Under the pieces are notes generated by a model, which saw nothing but the letters and a program-made list of their open reading frames with translations, did not search any database and had not been told where the DNA came from. Shown one piece after another: positions 49,521 to 58,604 of a stretch of DNA of 64,000 nucleotides (position 1 is its first letter; each line of letters starts with the position of its first letter). Origin of the DNA: an uncultured Eubacteriales bacterium (GTDB lineage: Bacteria > Bacillota > Clostridia > Lachnospirales > Bianqueaceae); assembly GCA_900315265.1 (NCBI GenBank), contig OMYN01000010.1:1-64000 (forward strand), given 5' to 3'. Made by a program: the position numbers and the translations under genes.

Positions 49521-50900
49521 TTAAAATTTAAAGTATAGAAATGTCGAATATGTCGAACTTACCATGAAAGCAATGGAAATGACGAACAAGACCGCGTAGC
49601 AGACGGTAATGACGGCGGTGCCGATCTTCTGCCGCCGGCAGATAAGGTCTCGGATCTTCAGCATGGCAGGGCCGGCGCATAAGAGCGACAGGACCAGCAG
49701 AGGAAGGTTTTCTTTCAGGATCAGCAGGGCCTGGGCGTTGGAGAAGGAGACCGTCTGGGCTCCAAAAAGCTGCCCCATGTAGGTAAAGGCGGAAGCGGCA
49801 TTGGGGCTGAAGAAGAAGATCCATCCGACAAAAACGACCAGATCGGTCAGGAGGATCTGCACGAAACGCGGGGCTTTGGACAGGGCCTTGCCGACGACGT
49901 ACTTATCAAGGATGATGATCAGGCCGTTGTAAAGGCCCCATAAGAGATAGTTCCAGGTGGAGCCGTGCCAGAGGCCGGTCAGAATCCAGACGGCCATCAG
50001 GTTGAAAAGATGACGGGGGACGCTGACCCGGCTGCCGCCCAGGGGGATGTAGACATAGTCGCGGAACCAGGCTCCCAGGGTGATATGCCAGCGGCGCCAG
50101 AAGTCGGACAGGCCGGCGGCCAGATAGGGGTAGTTGAAGTTGCTGCGGCTATTGAAGCCGAACATTCGGGACAGGCCTATGGCCATGTCCGAATAGCCGC
50201 TGAAATCGAAATACAGCTGCAGACCGTAAAAGATCATGCCCAGCCAGGAAGAGAGGACCGTTGTCGAAGAAAGGGCCGCGCAGGAGGCAAAGGACTTGCT
50301 CAGTGTGTCAGCCAGCAGCACTTTTTTGAACAGGCCGGTCATAAAAAGCAGGGCGCCTTCGGTCAGATTATCGGCCGTCAGCTGAGGCTGGACCATCTGG
50401 TCGGCCATATCCTGATAGCGGACGATGGGGCCCATGGTGACCTTGGGAAAGAAAGAAAGGTACAAAGCGCAGTAAAAGGGATTGGTCCTGGGTTTAAAAT
50501 CGCCTTTGAAGATGTCGGCCAGATAGGAAATGGCGGAAAACAGAAAGAAGGAAACTCCCAGGGGCATGGCCAGGCTGGTGTATTTATATAGGGCCAGCAC
50601 CAGCACGTTCAGGATGACCGACACGGCCAGGGACAGACCCGACAGGGTCAGACGGAAAGAGGAGGGACCTTCCCAAAGAAGGCGGTCGCGTCCCTTAAGA
50701 TAGTAGATCTCCAGACCGGCCGCCCAGTTGAAAACAATGACCAGGACCAGTACTAACAGATTATTCAGGCCCGTCCAGGCGTAAAAGACCAGGCTGGCCA
50801 GCAGCATGACTCCCGGTTTGATCTTTTTGGGGGCCAGATAATAGAGGATCAGGCAAAGAGGCAGAAAGAAAAATACAAATGACAGATTGGAAAATGCCAC
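49521..50900 (-). CDS. MBOAT family O-acyltransferase (AlgI-like)
   Basis: 459 residues from GTG 50900 behind GGAGG. About ten membrane helices. It moves acyl groups, usually acetyl, across the membrane for attachment to surface polymers. Seen: FFLPLCLILYYLAPKK, GPIVRYQDMADQM, SDFWRRWHITLGAWFRDYVYIPLGGSR and the catalytic His in LTGLWHGSTWNYLLWG. Paired with the DHHW protein, as AlgI is with AlgJ. The polymer modified is unknown; DltB (D-alanylation) is unlikely, as no dltA, dltC or dltD is seen. Confidence 0.93.
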   Translation of the reverse strand: MAFSNLSFVFFFLPLCLILYYLAPKKIKPGVMLLASLVFYAWTGLNNLLVLVLVIVFNWAAGLEIYYLKGRDRLLWEGPSSFRLTLSGLSLAVSVILNVLVLALYKYTSLAMPLGVSFFLFSAISYLADIFKGDFKPRTNPFYCALYLSFFPKVTMGPIVRYQDMADQMVQPQLTADNLTEGALLFMTGLFKKVLLADTLSKSFASCAALSSTTVLSSWLGMIFYGLQLYFDFSGYSDMAIGLSRMFGFNSRSNFNYPYLAAGLSDFWRRWHITLGAWFRDYVYIPLGGSRVSVPRHLFNLMAVWILTGLWHGSTWNYLLWGLYNGLIIILDKYVVGKALSKAPRFVQILLTDLVVFVGWIFFFSPNAASAFTYMGQLFGAQTVSFSNAQALLILKENLPLLVLSLLCAGPAMLKIRDLICRRQKIGTAVITVCYAVLFVISIAFMVSSTYSTFLYFKF

Positions 50901-50912
50901 CTTTCTACCTCC

Positions 50913-51425
50913 TCACAATGATTTTTTAAAAGCGGCCACGGTCTTATCGGGCTGGGCCGAGCTGATGAACAAAATATAATTGCCCTCTACATCGATCTGC
51001 GCCGCCTCCAGCATGGCGGTCTGGTCCGCTCCGTAGCCGGCGAAACTGGCTTTCTGGGCCGACAGGCGCCTGTCGACGGCCTGGCGGACAAGACCGGCCT
51101 GGTCCGTGTCGTGCAGTTTGACCAGCAGGACTTCCTCGGCACCCATATTGGAAGAGGGATAATACAGGATGATCCGGTCGAAGTCTTTGCTTTCCAAACC
51201 GTACAGGCGGCGGATCATAGCAGGGTCTGCCTCTTTAATGACGCTTGTGTCGACCGTGTCCATAACAGCTTTCTCGACGGTGTCAAAGTCGGCCTTGCTG
51301 ATCTTCTGCCCTTTGAGCTGAACGATCATCAAAAAGAGCAAAAGGACGATAGCCGCGATCTTCAGCAGGGCAAAAATAAGGGCCGCGGCCGGACTGGTGT
51401 GTTTGGCGGGGATGGATCCTGACAT
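50913..51425 (-). CDS. DUF4358 domain protein
   Basis: 170 residues. One membrane helix near the N-terminus (AALIFALLKIAAIVLLLFLM), then an outside domain with MIRRLYGLESKDFDRIILYYPSSNMGAEEVLLVKL, the DUF4358 pattern. Family function is unknown, though it is often coded with MBOAT and SGNH genes, as here. Starts 13 bases from the SGNH stop, and its stop is 12 bases before the MBOAT start. Confidence 0.8.
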   Translation of the reverse strand: MSGSIPAKHTSPAAALIFALLKIAAIVLLLFLMIVQLKGQKISKADFDTVEKAVMDTVDTSVIKEADPAMIRRLYGLESKDFDRIILYYPSSNMGAEEVLLVKLHDTDQAGLVRQAVDRRLSAQKASFAGYGADQTAMLEAAQIDVEGNYILFISSAQPDKTVAAFKKSL

Positions 51426-51438
51426 TTGTCATGTCTCC

Positions 51439-52353
51439 TTATGGTGTCGTTGAACTTTTTTCGGTCATTTGCTGATCGGCCATATCGTTTAGTGACTCCG
51501 GATCCCGGTAGATGCCCAGCAGCATATCCGCACCCCAGTAGGGGTAAAAGGCAGCGGACACATGGATGCCGTCGCCTTCATACAGGTCCTGATGCTGGCT
51601 GGCGGTGTCGGTGCAGTCGATGAAGACGTAGCCGTTGGCATCGCACATAGTTTTTAAAGCTGCATTGTAAGCGTCGATATTTTGAAAATTCGGAGTATCC
51701 GCATAGGTCGAAGGCAGGGTCGGAAGGATGGAAAGTACGAAAAACCTCGAATCCGGAAGGCTTTCCTGAAGCTGGGCCAGTTTCTGACGATATTCCTCCG
51801 CGTAACCTGCGGCGTCGCCGCCGATCATGTTTTTGACACCGTTGGCACCGAAACTGAAAAGAACATAGGAAGGATCCAGAGCGGTCAGCTGATCGGTGTA
51901 ATCGGGGATATTTTCGATGGTAAGACCCAGATCGGCAAAGCAGCGGTCTTCGGATAAATAACCGTAATAACTGAAACCGCTGGCCCGTGAGTCGCCCAGC
52001 AGGGCATAGTCTTTAAAATAACTCCACAGGCTGGGAGCGGAAGCATCAGAATCATCCGTAACACTGGCTGCCGCCTTCGTCACCATATCGGACATATGAT
52101 TGAGGATGGTCTGGCGTTCCAGGGCGATCTTATCCAGCTGATGCTGTTTGATGACCGCCTCGACAGATTCCGGCTTGACCGAGTCCATCTGGGCCAGATA
52201 CTCGCGGCCTTCTTTAACGGCCGCCTCGTTTTGGCGGGACCGGGCATGATGAGTGAGTATAAGAACCACAGCTGTAATTAGAAAAATAAGAACGATCACG
52301 TCCGGGATAACATTTGTTTTTTTCTTTTTGGAAGGCGATGTTTGACGTGGCAT
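51439..52353 (-). CDS. SGNH/GDSL-type hydrolase, membrane anchored
   Basis: 304 residues from ATG 52353, seven bases after GCGGAG. Membrane helix at about 16-36 (VIPDVIVLIFLITAVVLIL). Extracellular SGNH fold: LLGDSRASGFSYYGYL (nucleophile Ser), LFSFGANGVKNM (Asn block III), and GDGIHVSAAFYPYWG (Asp-x-x-His, block V). It may add or remove acetyl groups on the same polymer as the MBOAT and DHHW proteins. First gene of the cluster. Confidence 0.88.
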   Translation of the reverse strand: MPRQTSPSKKKKTNVIPDVIVLIFLITAVVLILTHHARSRQNEAAVKEGREYLAQMDSVKPESVEAVIKQHQLDKIALERQTILNHMSDMVTKAAASVTDDSDASAPSLWSYFKDYALLGDSRASGFSYYGYLSEDRCFADLGLTIENIPDYTDQLTALDPSYVLFSFGANGVKNMIGGDAAGYAEEYRQKLAQLQESLPDSRFFVLSILPTLPSTYADTPNFQNIDAYNAALKTMCDANGYVFIDCTDTASQHQDLYEGDGIHVSAAFYPYWGADMLLGIYRDPESLNDMADQQMTEKSSTTP

Positions 52354-52389
52354 GATAAAACTCCGCAAAAAAAATAATTCACATATTTA

Positions 52390-52418
52390 ATTATACAACA
52401 TCGCTCTTTTGCTGGCAA
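52390..52418 (-). promoter_or_regulatory. Promoter of the O-acylation cluster
   Basis: On the minus strand TTGCCA, a 17-base spacer and TATAAT, about 37 bases before the SGNH start. Confidence 0.82.
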
Positions 52419-52433
52419 TGCTCGCCGGTGAGA

Positions 52434-52480
52434 TAAAAAATAAAAGCCTTTTGTTCTTTGTATGGGGACAAAAGGCTTTT
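52434..52480 (-). terminator. Terminator of DUF1177-glpK
   Basis: On the minus strand AAAAGCCTTTTGT pairs with ACAAAAGGCTTTT, then ATTTTTT. Confidence 0.88.
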
Positions 52481-52536
52481 GCTGATATCAAACTTTTTTT
52501 ATGAGCTTATACGAGCTTTCCGGGGAGGGGGGAGGA

Positions 52537-54018
52537 TCAGGCCTCATCCCCGTGGCCGATCGCCTTGAGCCAGCCGCTGTACAGCTTATGTGCTTCTTTG
52601 GGGGCCATTTGAGGAAAGAGGCGGTCCTTTTCGTTTACAAGGGCCCTCAGTTCTTCCGGAGAGGACCAGATACCGGCGGTCAGGCCGGCCATGAAAGCAG
52701 CGCCCATAGCCGTCGCTTCGGCCGAAGCGGCACGAACGACCGGAGTCTGCAGGATGTCAGCCTGAAACTGCATGAGAAAGTTATTGGCGCTCATCCCTCC
52801 GTCGACCTTGAGTGACTTGCAGGGAAGGCCTGTCTCTCTTTCCATGGCCGCCACAACGTCTTTGACCCGGTAGGCGACGGATTCCAGAGCCGCCCGCACG
52901 ATGTGGGCTTTGTTGGCTTTTCTGGTCAGCCCCAGGATCTCGGCCCTGCGGCCGTTGTCCCACCAGGGGGCGCCCAGTCCCTGGAAGGTTGAAACAAAGT
53001 AGACGCCGGCCGTGTCCGGTACCGACTCAGCAATGGGACCGGTTTCGGAAGCCTTCTGGATGATGCCTAAGTTGTCGCGCAGCCACTGGACGACGGCGCC
53101 GGCCATGAAGATGGACCCTTCGAAAGCATAGTTGACGGTCCCCTGATAACCCCAGGCAACCGTGGTCAGCAGGCCCTTTTTGGACAGAAGAGGCTGGCTG
53201 CCTATATTGGACAGGATAAAAGCGCCGGTACCGTAGGTACATTTGGCTTCGCTTTTTTCAAAGCAGAGCTGGCCGAAAAGGGCGCTCTGCTGGTCGCCCA
53301 GCACGGCTCGGATAGGGATGGGGCCGCCCAGCCAGCAGGGGTCCAGGGTCCCGAAATCGGAGCCGCTTTCCTGCACTCGGGGCAGATTTTTACGGCTGAG
53401 CCCGAAGAAATCCAGGATCTCGTCGTCCCAGTCCAGATTATGAATGTTGAAAAGCATGGTGCGGGAGGCGTTGGAGTAGTCGGTGGCGTAGCTTTTACCC
53501 TTCGTCATGTTCCAGATCAGCCAGGTATCGATGGTGCCGAACAGAAGCTCGCCTTTGGCGGCTTTTTCCCTGGCTCCGGCTACGTTGGCCAGGATCCATT
53601 CGATCTTGGTGGCGGAAAAGTAAGCGTCCGGGATCAGGCCGGTCCGGGCGTGAAACCAGTTATAAAGACCCCGGGCCTCCAGCTGGCGGCAGGTCTCTTC
53701 GGTGCGGCGGCACTGCCACACGATAGCCGGATAAACGGGCCTGCCGGTCGATCTTTCCCAGGCAATCAAGGTTTCCCGCTGGTTGGTGATGCCAAGGCAG
53801 CTGATGTCGGAGAAAGAAAGGTTCTGCTGAGCCATCAACGTCCTGACTGTTCCGATCTGCCTGTCCCAGATCTCGACCGGGTCTTCTTCGACCCAGCCGG
53901 CATGGGGATAGGACTGATGGATCTCCTGCTGGCACATAGCCAGCTGCTGCCCCTTTTCATTGTAAAGGAGGCAGCGGACCGAGGTCGTGCCGGAATCAAG
54001 CGATAAGATCAGAGCCAT
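52537..54018 (-). CDS. glpK: Glycerol kinase
   Basis: 493 residues. Makes glycerol-3-phosphate from glycerol and ATP. FGGY family: LSLDSGTTSVRCLLYN, GITNQRETLIAWERSTG, FGTIDTWLIWNMT, GDQQSALFGQLCF, TYGTGAFILSN and STFQGLGAPWWDNGRRAEILGLTR. In other Bacillota GlpK, a His near residue 230 is phosphorylated by HPr; here the nearby loop reads LCFEKSEAKCTYG with no His, so direct PTS activation looks absent. Preceded by the DUF1177 gene (22-base gap). No glpF or glpD alongside. Confidence 0.95.
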   Translation of the reverse strand: MALILSLDSGTTSVRCLLYNEKGQQLAMCQQEIHQSYPHAGWVEEDPVEIWDRQIGTVRTLMAQQNLSFSDISCLGITNQRETLIAWERSTGRPVYPAIVWQCRRTEETCRQLEARGLYNWFHARTGLIPDAYFSATKIEWILANVAGAREKAAKGELLFGTIDTWLIWNMTKGKSYATDYSNASRTMLFNIHNLDWDDEILDFFGLSRKNLPRVQESGSDFGTLDPCWLGGPIPIRAVLGDQQSALFGQLCFEKSEAKCTYGTGAFILSNIGSQPLLSKKGLLTTVAWGYQGTVNYAFEGSIFMAGAVVQWLRDNLGIIQKASETGPIAESVPDTAGVYFVSTFQGLGAPWWDNGRRAEILGLTRKANKAHIVRAALESVAYRVKDVVAAMERETGLPCKSLKVDGGMSANNFLMQFQADILQTPVVRAASAEATAMGAAFMAGLTAGIWSSPEELRALVNEKDRLFPQMAPKEAHKLYSGWLKAIGHGDEA

Positions 54019-54040
54019 AAAAGGACCTCCTTATTCTAGT

Positions 54041-55000
54041 TTAATCTTCCGCGTCTGCCGGGGGCAGGGCCCCGTATCCCTGAAGCTGTTTCATAGTGCC
54101 GTAGCGTTTGACCAGATCGGCAAATTCGGCTTTGTCGTAGAACTGGCAGCTGCCTTTGGTAAAATCGATAGCCGTCTGCAGAGCAAAGGCAGCCGCTTCG
54201 GCAATATCCTCGACATGAGAGGCATTGGTAGCGCAGCCGGGGACAGCTGTTTGTGTGGTAATGGCGACGCCTACAACGGGAGCATCCGTAGACCAGGCGG
54301 GCTGCAGGATGGAGTTGAGGTGGGACAGACCGTTTCCGTAGGGGGTGATATCCTGGGTAGACAGAGGGAAGACATAAGGATCCATGCCTGTGGTGATCTC
54401 CATGATGGACAGAAGATCGCTGGAGACCGGAAGGATATAGCCCTCCTTTACGGTATTGGAAATGGCAAAACCGCGGTGGTTGATGACCCGGTTGCCCTTG
54501 GTGGTATCGATCGACAGGATGGCGTCGGCTTCTTTAATGACCTCTGATTCGTTGCATTGGTTCATGCTGATGGGGGAGCCCATGAAAGGTACCGGTTTAT
54601 GAGGAGAGGTGGGAGAGTTGGGGCAGATGTGAGTAGCCACATAGACGTCTCCCTTGAGGCGGTCTCCCTTGACTTTCATGGAAAGCAGCTTGGCCCCTAC
54701 GGTCAGCGCCGTCAAGGCCCCGTCCCCATCGGAAACCATACCCAGAAGGTCCGGCCGGGCGCCTATGCCTCCCAGACGGCCGAGGATCTCGATGGTGGGG
54801 CAGCTTCCCTTGGCACTTTTTCCCTCTGTGCCGGGGATCAGCAGTCGGACCTCGTCGGTAGAACCTTTGGAACCGGTCACGGTCGTAACGGTCACGTCAG
54901 CCTCCGGATCGATGTTTTGAAAATAACGGCGGATGCTTTCGCCGCTGGCGCAGGGGTCGTCTAATAATTCATATATTTCCGCGATTTGTTTAATAACCAT
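54041..55000 (-). CDS. DUF1177 family protein
   Basis: 319 residues from ATG 55000; a TTG nine bases upstream is closer to GGAGG and could also be used. Pattern fits DUF1177: IAEIYELLDDPCASGE, ILGRLGGIGARPDLLGMVSDGDGA, GDVYVATHICPNSPTSPHKPVPFMGSP, SIDTTKGNRVINHRGFAIS and GCATNASHVEDIAEAAAFALQTA. Family function is unknown; the Asp/His/Glu-rich conserved blocks suggest a metal-dependent hydrolase related to peptidase-like folds (inference). Being first in a unit with glpK is odd. Confidence 0.8.
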   Translation of the reverse strand: MVIKQIAEIYELLDDPCASGESIRRYFQNIDPEADVTVTTVTGSKGSTDEVRLLIPGTEGKSAKGSCPTIEILGRLGGIGARPDLLGMVSDGDGALTALTVGAKLLSMKVKGDRLKGDVYVATHICPNSPTSPHKPVPFMGSPISMNQCNESEVIKEADAILSIDTTKGNRVINHRGFAISNTVKEGYILPVSSDLLSIMEITTGMDPYVFPLSTQDITPYGNGLSHLNSILQPAWSTDAPVVGVAITTQTAVPGCATNASHVEDIAEAAAFALQTAIDFTKGSCQFYDKAEFADLVKRYGTMKQLQGYGALPPADAED

Positions 55001-55138
55001 TACAGTCAAAAGCCTCCGGTAAAAATTTCTTTTATCTTACCGCTGATCTGAGGCAGGGGCAAGCAAAAATTGGTAGTAAAGAAAGCCCATTTGTGCTATT
55101 CTTAATAGAAGATATTCGGAAACGGCAATCGATAAAAA

Positions 55139-55180
55139 GGCTTTGACAACAGACAGAAAAAAAGGTCAAAGCAGCTTTTT
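55139..55180 (+). terminator. Leader hairpin before the PatB-type gene
   Basis: GCTTTGAC at 55140 pairs with GTCAAAGC at 55165 and is followed by AGCTTTTT. It lies in the 5' leader about 40 bases before the ATG. It could be an attenuator or a terminator for upstream transcription. Confidence 0.5.
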
Positions 55181-55221
55181 CTGCCGTACAAAACAAAAAA
55201 GGAAAAGGAAAGGCACCAGAC

Positions 55222-56427
55222 ATGATCAAGTATGATTTTGAGACATTGATCGACCGGCATGGACACGATGCCATTGCAGTTGATGATATCGGCAAGGGCG
55301 GTCCTGACAAGGCCAAAGAAGGCTTTGACACCATCCCCATGTGGGTGGCGGATATGAACTTCCCCACGGCCCAGTCTATCTGCGACGCGATCATCGAGCG
55401 TGCAAAACATCCGGCCTTCGGTTATTTTGAACCGTCTGATAAGTATTTTGAGGCCATCCAATACTGGCATAAGATCCGCAAGAGGGTAGACGATGTGCCG
55501 CGCGAGGCCATCGGCTATGAAAACGGTGTCCTGGGCGGAGTCCTGTCCACGCTGAAGGTGTTTGCGGATCCCGGGGACAGTGTCCTTCTGCACAGCCCCA
55601 CATACGTCGGTTTCAACGGAGTCATTTCTTCCAACGGCTACAACATCGTTCGCTCCCCGCTGGTTAAGGACAAGGACGGTGTTTGGCGCATGGATTATGA
55701 AGACATGGATAAAAAGATCAGGGAAAACCATGTCCATGTGGCAGTCTTCTGCAATCCCCACAACCCCTGCGGCCGCGCCTGGACGGCGGAAGAGATCGAA
55801 AAGGCTGCGGAAGTATACCGCAAAAATGATGTTTTCGTTATCTGCGACGAGATCTGGTCCGACCTTTTGATGAACGGCCACAAGTACACTCCCTTCCAGT
55901 CAGTCAATGAGTGGACCAAGATGCATACCGCCGCTTTTTATGCCCCGTCCAAGACTTTCAACCTGGCCGGCCTGATCGGATCCTATCATGTTATCTATAA
56001 TAAGACGGTCCGCGAGCGGGTCGAAGCCATCAGCGGCAGGCTGGTTTATAACAACATGAACGTTTTGTCCCAGCACGCCCTGATCGGAGCCTACAGCGAG
56101 GAAGGCAATAACTGGCTGACCCAGCTGCTGCCGGTTTTGTCTCAGAATGTAAACCTGGCTTATAAGACCATTACCGAAAAGTTCGACGGCGTTTCTGCCT
56201 TTAAGACAGAGGGTACCTACATGATGTTCCTGGACTGCGAAAAATGGCTGAAAGATCATCATATGACCCAGAAGGAGCTGGTAAAGCTGGGCTGGGACTA
56301 CGGGATCGGCTGGCAGAACGGGGACATGTTCAATGCTCCCTACAGCATCCGCATCAACCTGGCGTCTCCGACCTACCGTATCCAGGACGCTTGTGACCGT
56401 ATGGACAAGTACGTTTTCAATGCCTGA
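55222..56427 (+). CDS. patB: PatB/MalY-type PLP aminotransferase-fold enzyme (cystathionine beta-lyase-like)
   Basis: 401 residues, fold type I. PatB/MalY enzymes cleave cystathionine or cysteine at the beta carbon. Seen: DTIPMWVADMNFPTAQSICDAI (family N-terminal block), ENGVLGGVLSTLKVFADPGD, FCNPHNPCGRAW, VICDEIWSDLLM (cofactor Asp) and YAPSKTFNLAGLIGSY with the PLP Lys. Ribosome site AAGGAAAGG. The peroxiredoxin-like gene follows after 26 bases. Supplies or breaks down sulfur amino acids; links in theme to metNIQ. Confidence 0.9.
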   Translation: MIKYDFETLIDRHGHDAIAVDDIGKGGPDKAKEGFDTIPMWVADMNFPTAQSICDAIIERAKHPAFGYFEPSDKYFEAIQYWHKIRKRVDDVPREAIGYENGVLGGVLSTLKVFADPGDSVLLHSPTYVGFNGVISSNGYNIVRSPLVKDKDGVWRMDYEDMDKKIRENHVHVAVFCNPHNPCGRAWTAEEIEKAAEVYRKNDVFVICDEIWSDLLMNGHKYTPFQSVNEWTKMHTAAFYAPSKTFNLAGLIGSYHVIYNKTVRERVEAISGRLVYNNMNVLSQHALIGAYSEEGNNWLTQLLPVLSQNVNLAYKTITEKFDGVSAFKTEGTYMMFLDCEKWLKDHHMTQKELVKLGWDYGIGWQNGDMFNAPYSIRINLASPTYRIQDACDRMDKYVFNA

Positions 56428-56453
56428 TCCGGGCTGAGCGCAAAGGAGGAATC

Positions 56454-56993
56454 ATGGCAAAACTTACAGTAGGAGACAAACTCCCGAACTTTACTTTTGA
56501 TACGCCTTATCAGAAGGGCTTGTCTATGTATGAAGAACTGAAAAAGGCTCCCAAAACGGCCCTGGTTTTCCTGCGCTATTACGGCTGTCCTTTCTGCCAG
56601 TTCGACATGCACAGCTACGAAGTCAGCTACGACAAGATCACGGCGTCCGGCAATCAGTTTTTTGTAGTGCTGCAGTCGGATCCGGACAAGCTGAAAAAGA
56701 CTCTCGCCGGTCATCCCTTGCCTTTCCCCATCATCTGCGACCCTCAAATGAAGCTCTACAAGGAGTTGGAGATCCCGGACGGGACAGGCATGACTCTGGC
56801 AGGCCCCAATACCATGACAAAGGCCGCAGCCGTCAAGGCGGCAGGTTATCAGCACGGGGACTATGAGGGCATAGAGACCCAGCTGCCGGCTACCTTCGCG
56901 GTCGACCAAAGCGGCACGGTCACCTACGTTCACTACGCCGAGTTTATCGATGATTCCGCTACTGATAAGCAGCTGATCGATCTGCTCGCATAA
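56454..56993 (+). CDS. AhpC/TSA-like thioredoxin-fold protein
   Basis: 179 residues. Redoxin fold: LTVGDKLPNFTFDTPYQKG, then VFLRYYGCPFCQFDMHSYEVSYDKI with a CPFC pair where peroxiredoxins have a peroxidatic Cys, FPIICDPQMKLYKELEI, and a late LPATFAVDQSGTVTYVHY with cis-Pro. It resembles the AhpC/TSA group whose CxxC may act in disulfide exchange rather than peroxide removal. Ribosome site AAAGGAGGA. It could use the thioredoxin system coded at 35606-36880. Confidence 0.85.
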   Translation: MAKLTVGDKLPNFTFDTPYQKGLSMYEELKKAPKTALVFLRYYGCPFCQFDMHSYEVSYDKITASGNQFFVVLQSDPDKLKKTLAGHPLPFPIICDPQMKLYKELEIPDGTGMTLAGPNTMTKAAAVKAAGYQHGDYEGIETQLPATFAVDQSGTVTYVHYAEFIDDSATDKQLIDLLA

Positions 56994-57014
56994 GCTAAGA
57001 CAGGTAAGGAAACG

Positions 57015-57833
57015 ATGATTTCGGAACTTAAGCTGGCTCTGGTCCAGATGGACTGCCGTCTGGGTCGGCCTGATGAAAATCTGGCCCGGATCGAAGAGCT
57101 TTTGCGGGAAGCAGCGGCCGGGGGGTCCCAATTGGCGGTCTTTCCGGAGCTGTGCACCACAGGGTACAATCTTTCGGTCATAGGCAAAAAGATCCCGTCG
57201 ATGGCGCTGAACCTGGATTCACCTGAGATAAAGCGCCTTAAGGACCTGTGCCGGGATCTTTGCATCTACGCGGTCATCCCCATGGCGCTTTGCGGACCGG
57301 AGGGGCAGCGCCCTTACAACGGGCTGATCTTTATTGATGATAAGGGGCGTCTTATAGGGACCTATGCCAAGTGCCACCTGTACGACCAGGAGAGAAATTA
57401 CTTTCAACCGGGAAATGATTTTCCGGTCTTTGACACTCCCCTGGGCAAGATCGGCTGCATGATCTGCTACGATGCCGGTTTTCCCGAATCGGCCCGCCTT
57501 TTGCGTCTGAAAGGGGCGGAGCTGATCCTGTGCCCATCGGCCTGGAATGCCCGCGACAAGATCCCATGGGATCTGAATATGGCGCAAAGAGCTTTGGAAA
57601 ACAGCTGCTATCTGGCGGCGGTCAACCGCTTCGGCCGCGAAGAGGATCTGTACATGGCCGGCTGGTCGCAGGTCACGGCGCCTGACGGCCGTGTCATCGT
57701 CAAAATGTCCGAAGAAAAAGAGGGCATCCTCTACTGCAGCCTGGACGGAGACGTTATGAATACCATCGGACCCAAGGGAGGCCCCTACCTGAGATGGCGG
57801 CGGCCTCAACTTTACGGGCCGATCGGACAATAA
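57015..57833 (+). CDS. Carbon-nitrogen hydrolase (nitrilase superfamily)
   Basis: 272 residues. Complete Glu-Lys-Cys triad: FPELCTTGYNL (Glu near 44), KCHLYDQERNYFQPG (Lys near 118) and IGCMICYDAGFPESARLLRLKGAEL (Cys near 154). The superfamily cuts amide or nitrile bonds; members near amino-acid genes are often omega-amidases or N-carbamoyl hydrolases. Starts 22 bases after the redoxin gene and ends 16 before the DUF308 gene, so it sits in a long run of same-strand genes. Confidence 0.9.
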   Translation: MISELKLALVQMDCRLGRPDENLARIEELLREAAAGGSQLAVFPELCTTGYNLSVIGKKIPSMALNLDSPEIKRLKDLCRDLCIYAVIPMALCGPEGQRPYNGLIFIDDKGRLIGTYAKCHLYDQERNYFQPGNDFPVFDTPLGKIGCMICYDAGFPESARLLRLKGAELILCPSAWNARDKIPWDLNMAQRALENSCYLAAVNRFGREEDLYMAGWSQVTAPDGRVIVKMSEEKEGILYCSLDGDVMNTIGPKGGPYLRWRRPQLYGPIGQ

Positions 57834-57848
57834 TCAAAGAGGTATACA

Positions 57849-58604
57849 ATGAAAATGAAAGCGATTTTTAAGGGATCGATCTTTGCGGCTATTGCCTACA
57901 TTATCCTGGGCCTGGTGCTGGTGATCTGGCCGGACATTACGATGAAGACGCTGGTTTACGTAACGGCGGCAGTGCTGGGGGTCGGCGGAATCGTTTCCAT
58001 CGTCCGCTATATCATCCACAGCCCCATCAAGGGAGAGATCAACAGCTATCTGGCTTCCGGCCTTGTCATGCTGATGGTGGCTCTGTTCATGTATCTGCGT
58101 GAGGATCTGGTCGTGACCATCATCCCCTTCGTGCTGGGGCTGGCGATCGTGATCGACGGTTTCGTAAAGCTGCAGAGGTCCATCGACCTGGCCCGCCTGC
58201 ATTTTGAAGGCTGGGTGCTGGTCCTTCTGATGGCGGCCATCAGCATCGCTCTGGGCGTCGTCCTTCTGACCCGTCCCATCGATACGGCCCGCGTGCTGAC
58301 CATCGTACTGGGCATCGGTCTGATCTTCAGCGGCGTTACCGGCATCGTGGTCAACATCTTTATCAACAGCAAGCTCAAGAATCTGGCCAAAGATGAGGCG
58401 ATCACCGTCGAAAGCGTTGCCAATGACGAGGAAGATCTGGGCAAGGTAAAGGTCGATGATTCTACCATCACTGTTGAACCTGTCGGAGGCCCTGCTCCTC
58501 AAAACAGCGGGGCTTCCGTTACGGGAGCACCGCATGATGCGGCGCAGGATGCTGCAGCCGGCCAGTCTGACAATGACGGCGGTATTAAAGAAGAAAAGCT
58601 GTAA
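57849..58604 (+). CDS. DUF308 / HdeD-like membrane protein
   Basis: 251 residues. Six short membrane helices in three pairs (IFAAIAYIILGLVLVIWPD, YLASGLVMLMVALFMYL, VLVLLMAAISIALGVVLL and others), the DUF308 repeat pattern. The C-terminal 65 residues are soluble, acidic and rich in Gly, Ala and Ser. Function unknown; HdeD of Escherichia coli is linked to acid resistance. The HAD gene starts immediately after the stop codon. Confidence 0.8.
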   Translation: MKMKAIFKGSIFAAIAYIILGLVLVIWPDITMKTLVYVTAAVLGVGGIVSIVRYIIHSPIKGEINSYLASGLVMLMVALFMYLREDLVVTIIPFVLGLAIVIDGFVKLQRSIDLARLHFEGWVLVLLMAAISIALGVVLLTRPIDTARVLTIVLGIGLIFSGVTGIVVNIFINSKLKNLAKDEAITVESVANDEEDLGKVKVDDSTITVEPVGGPAPQNSGASVTGAPHDAAQDAAAGQSDNDGGIKEEKL

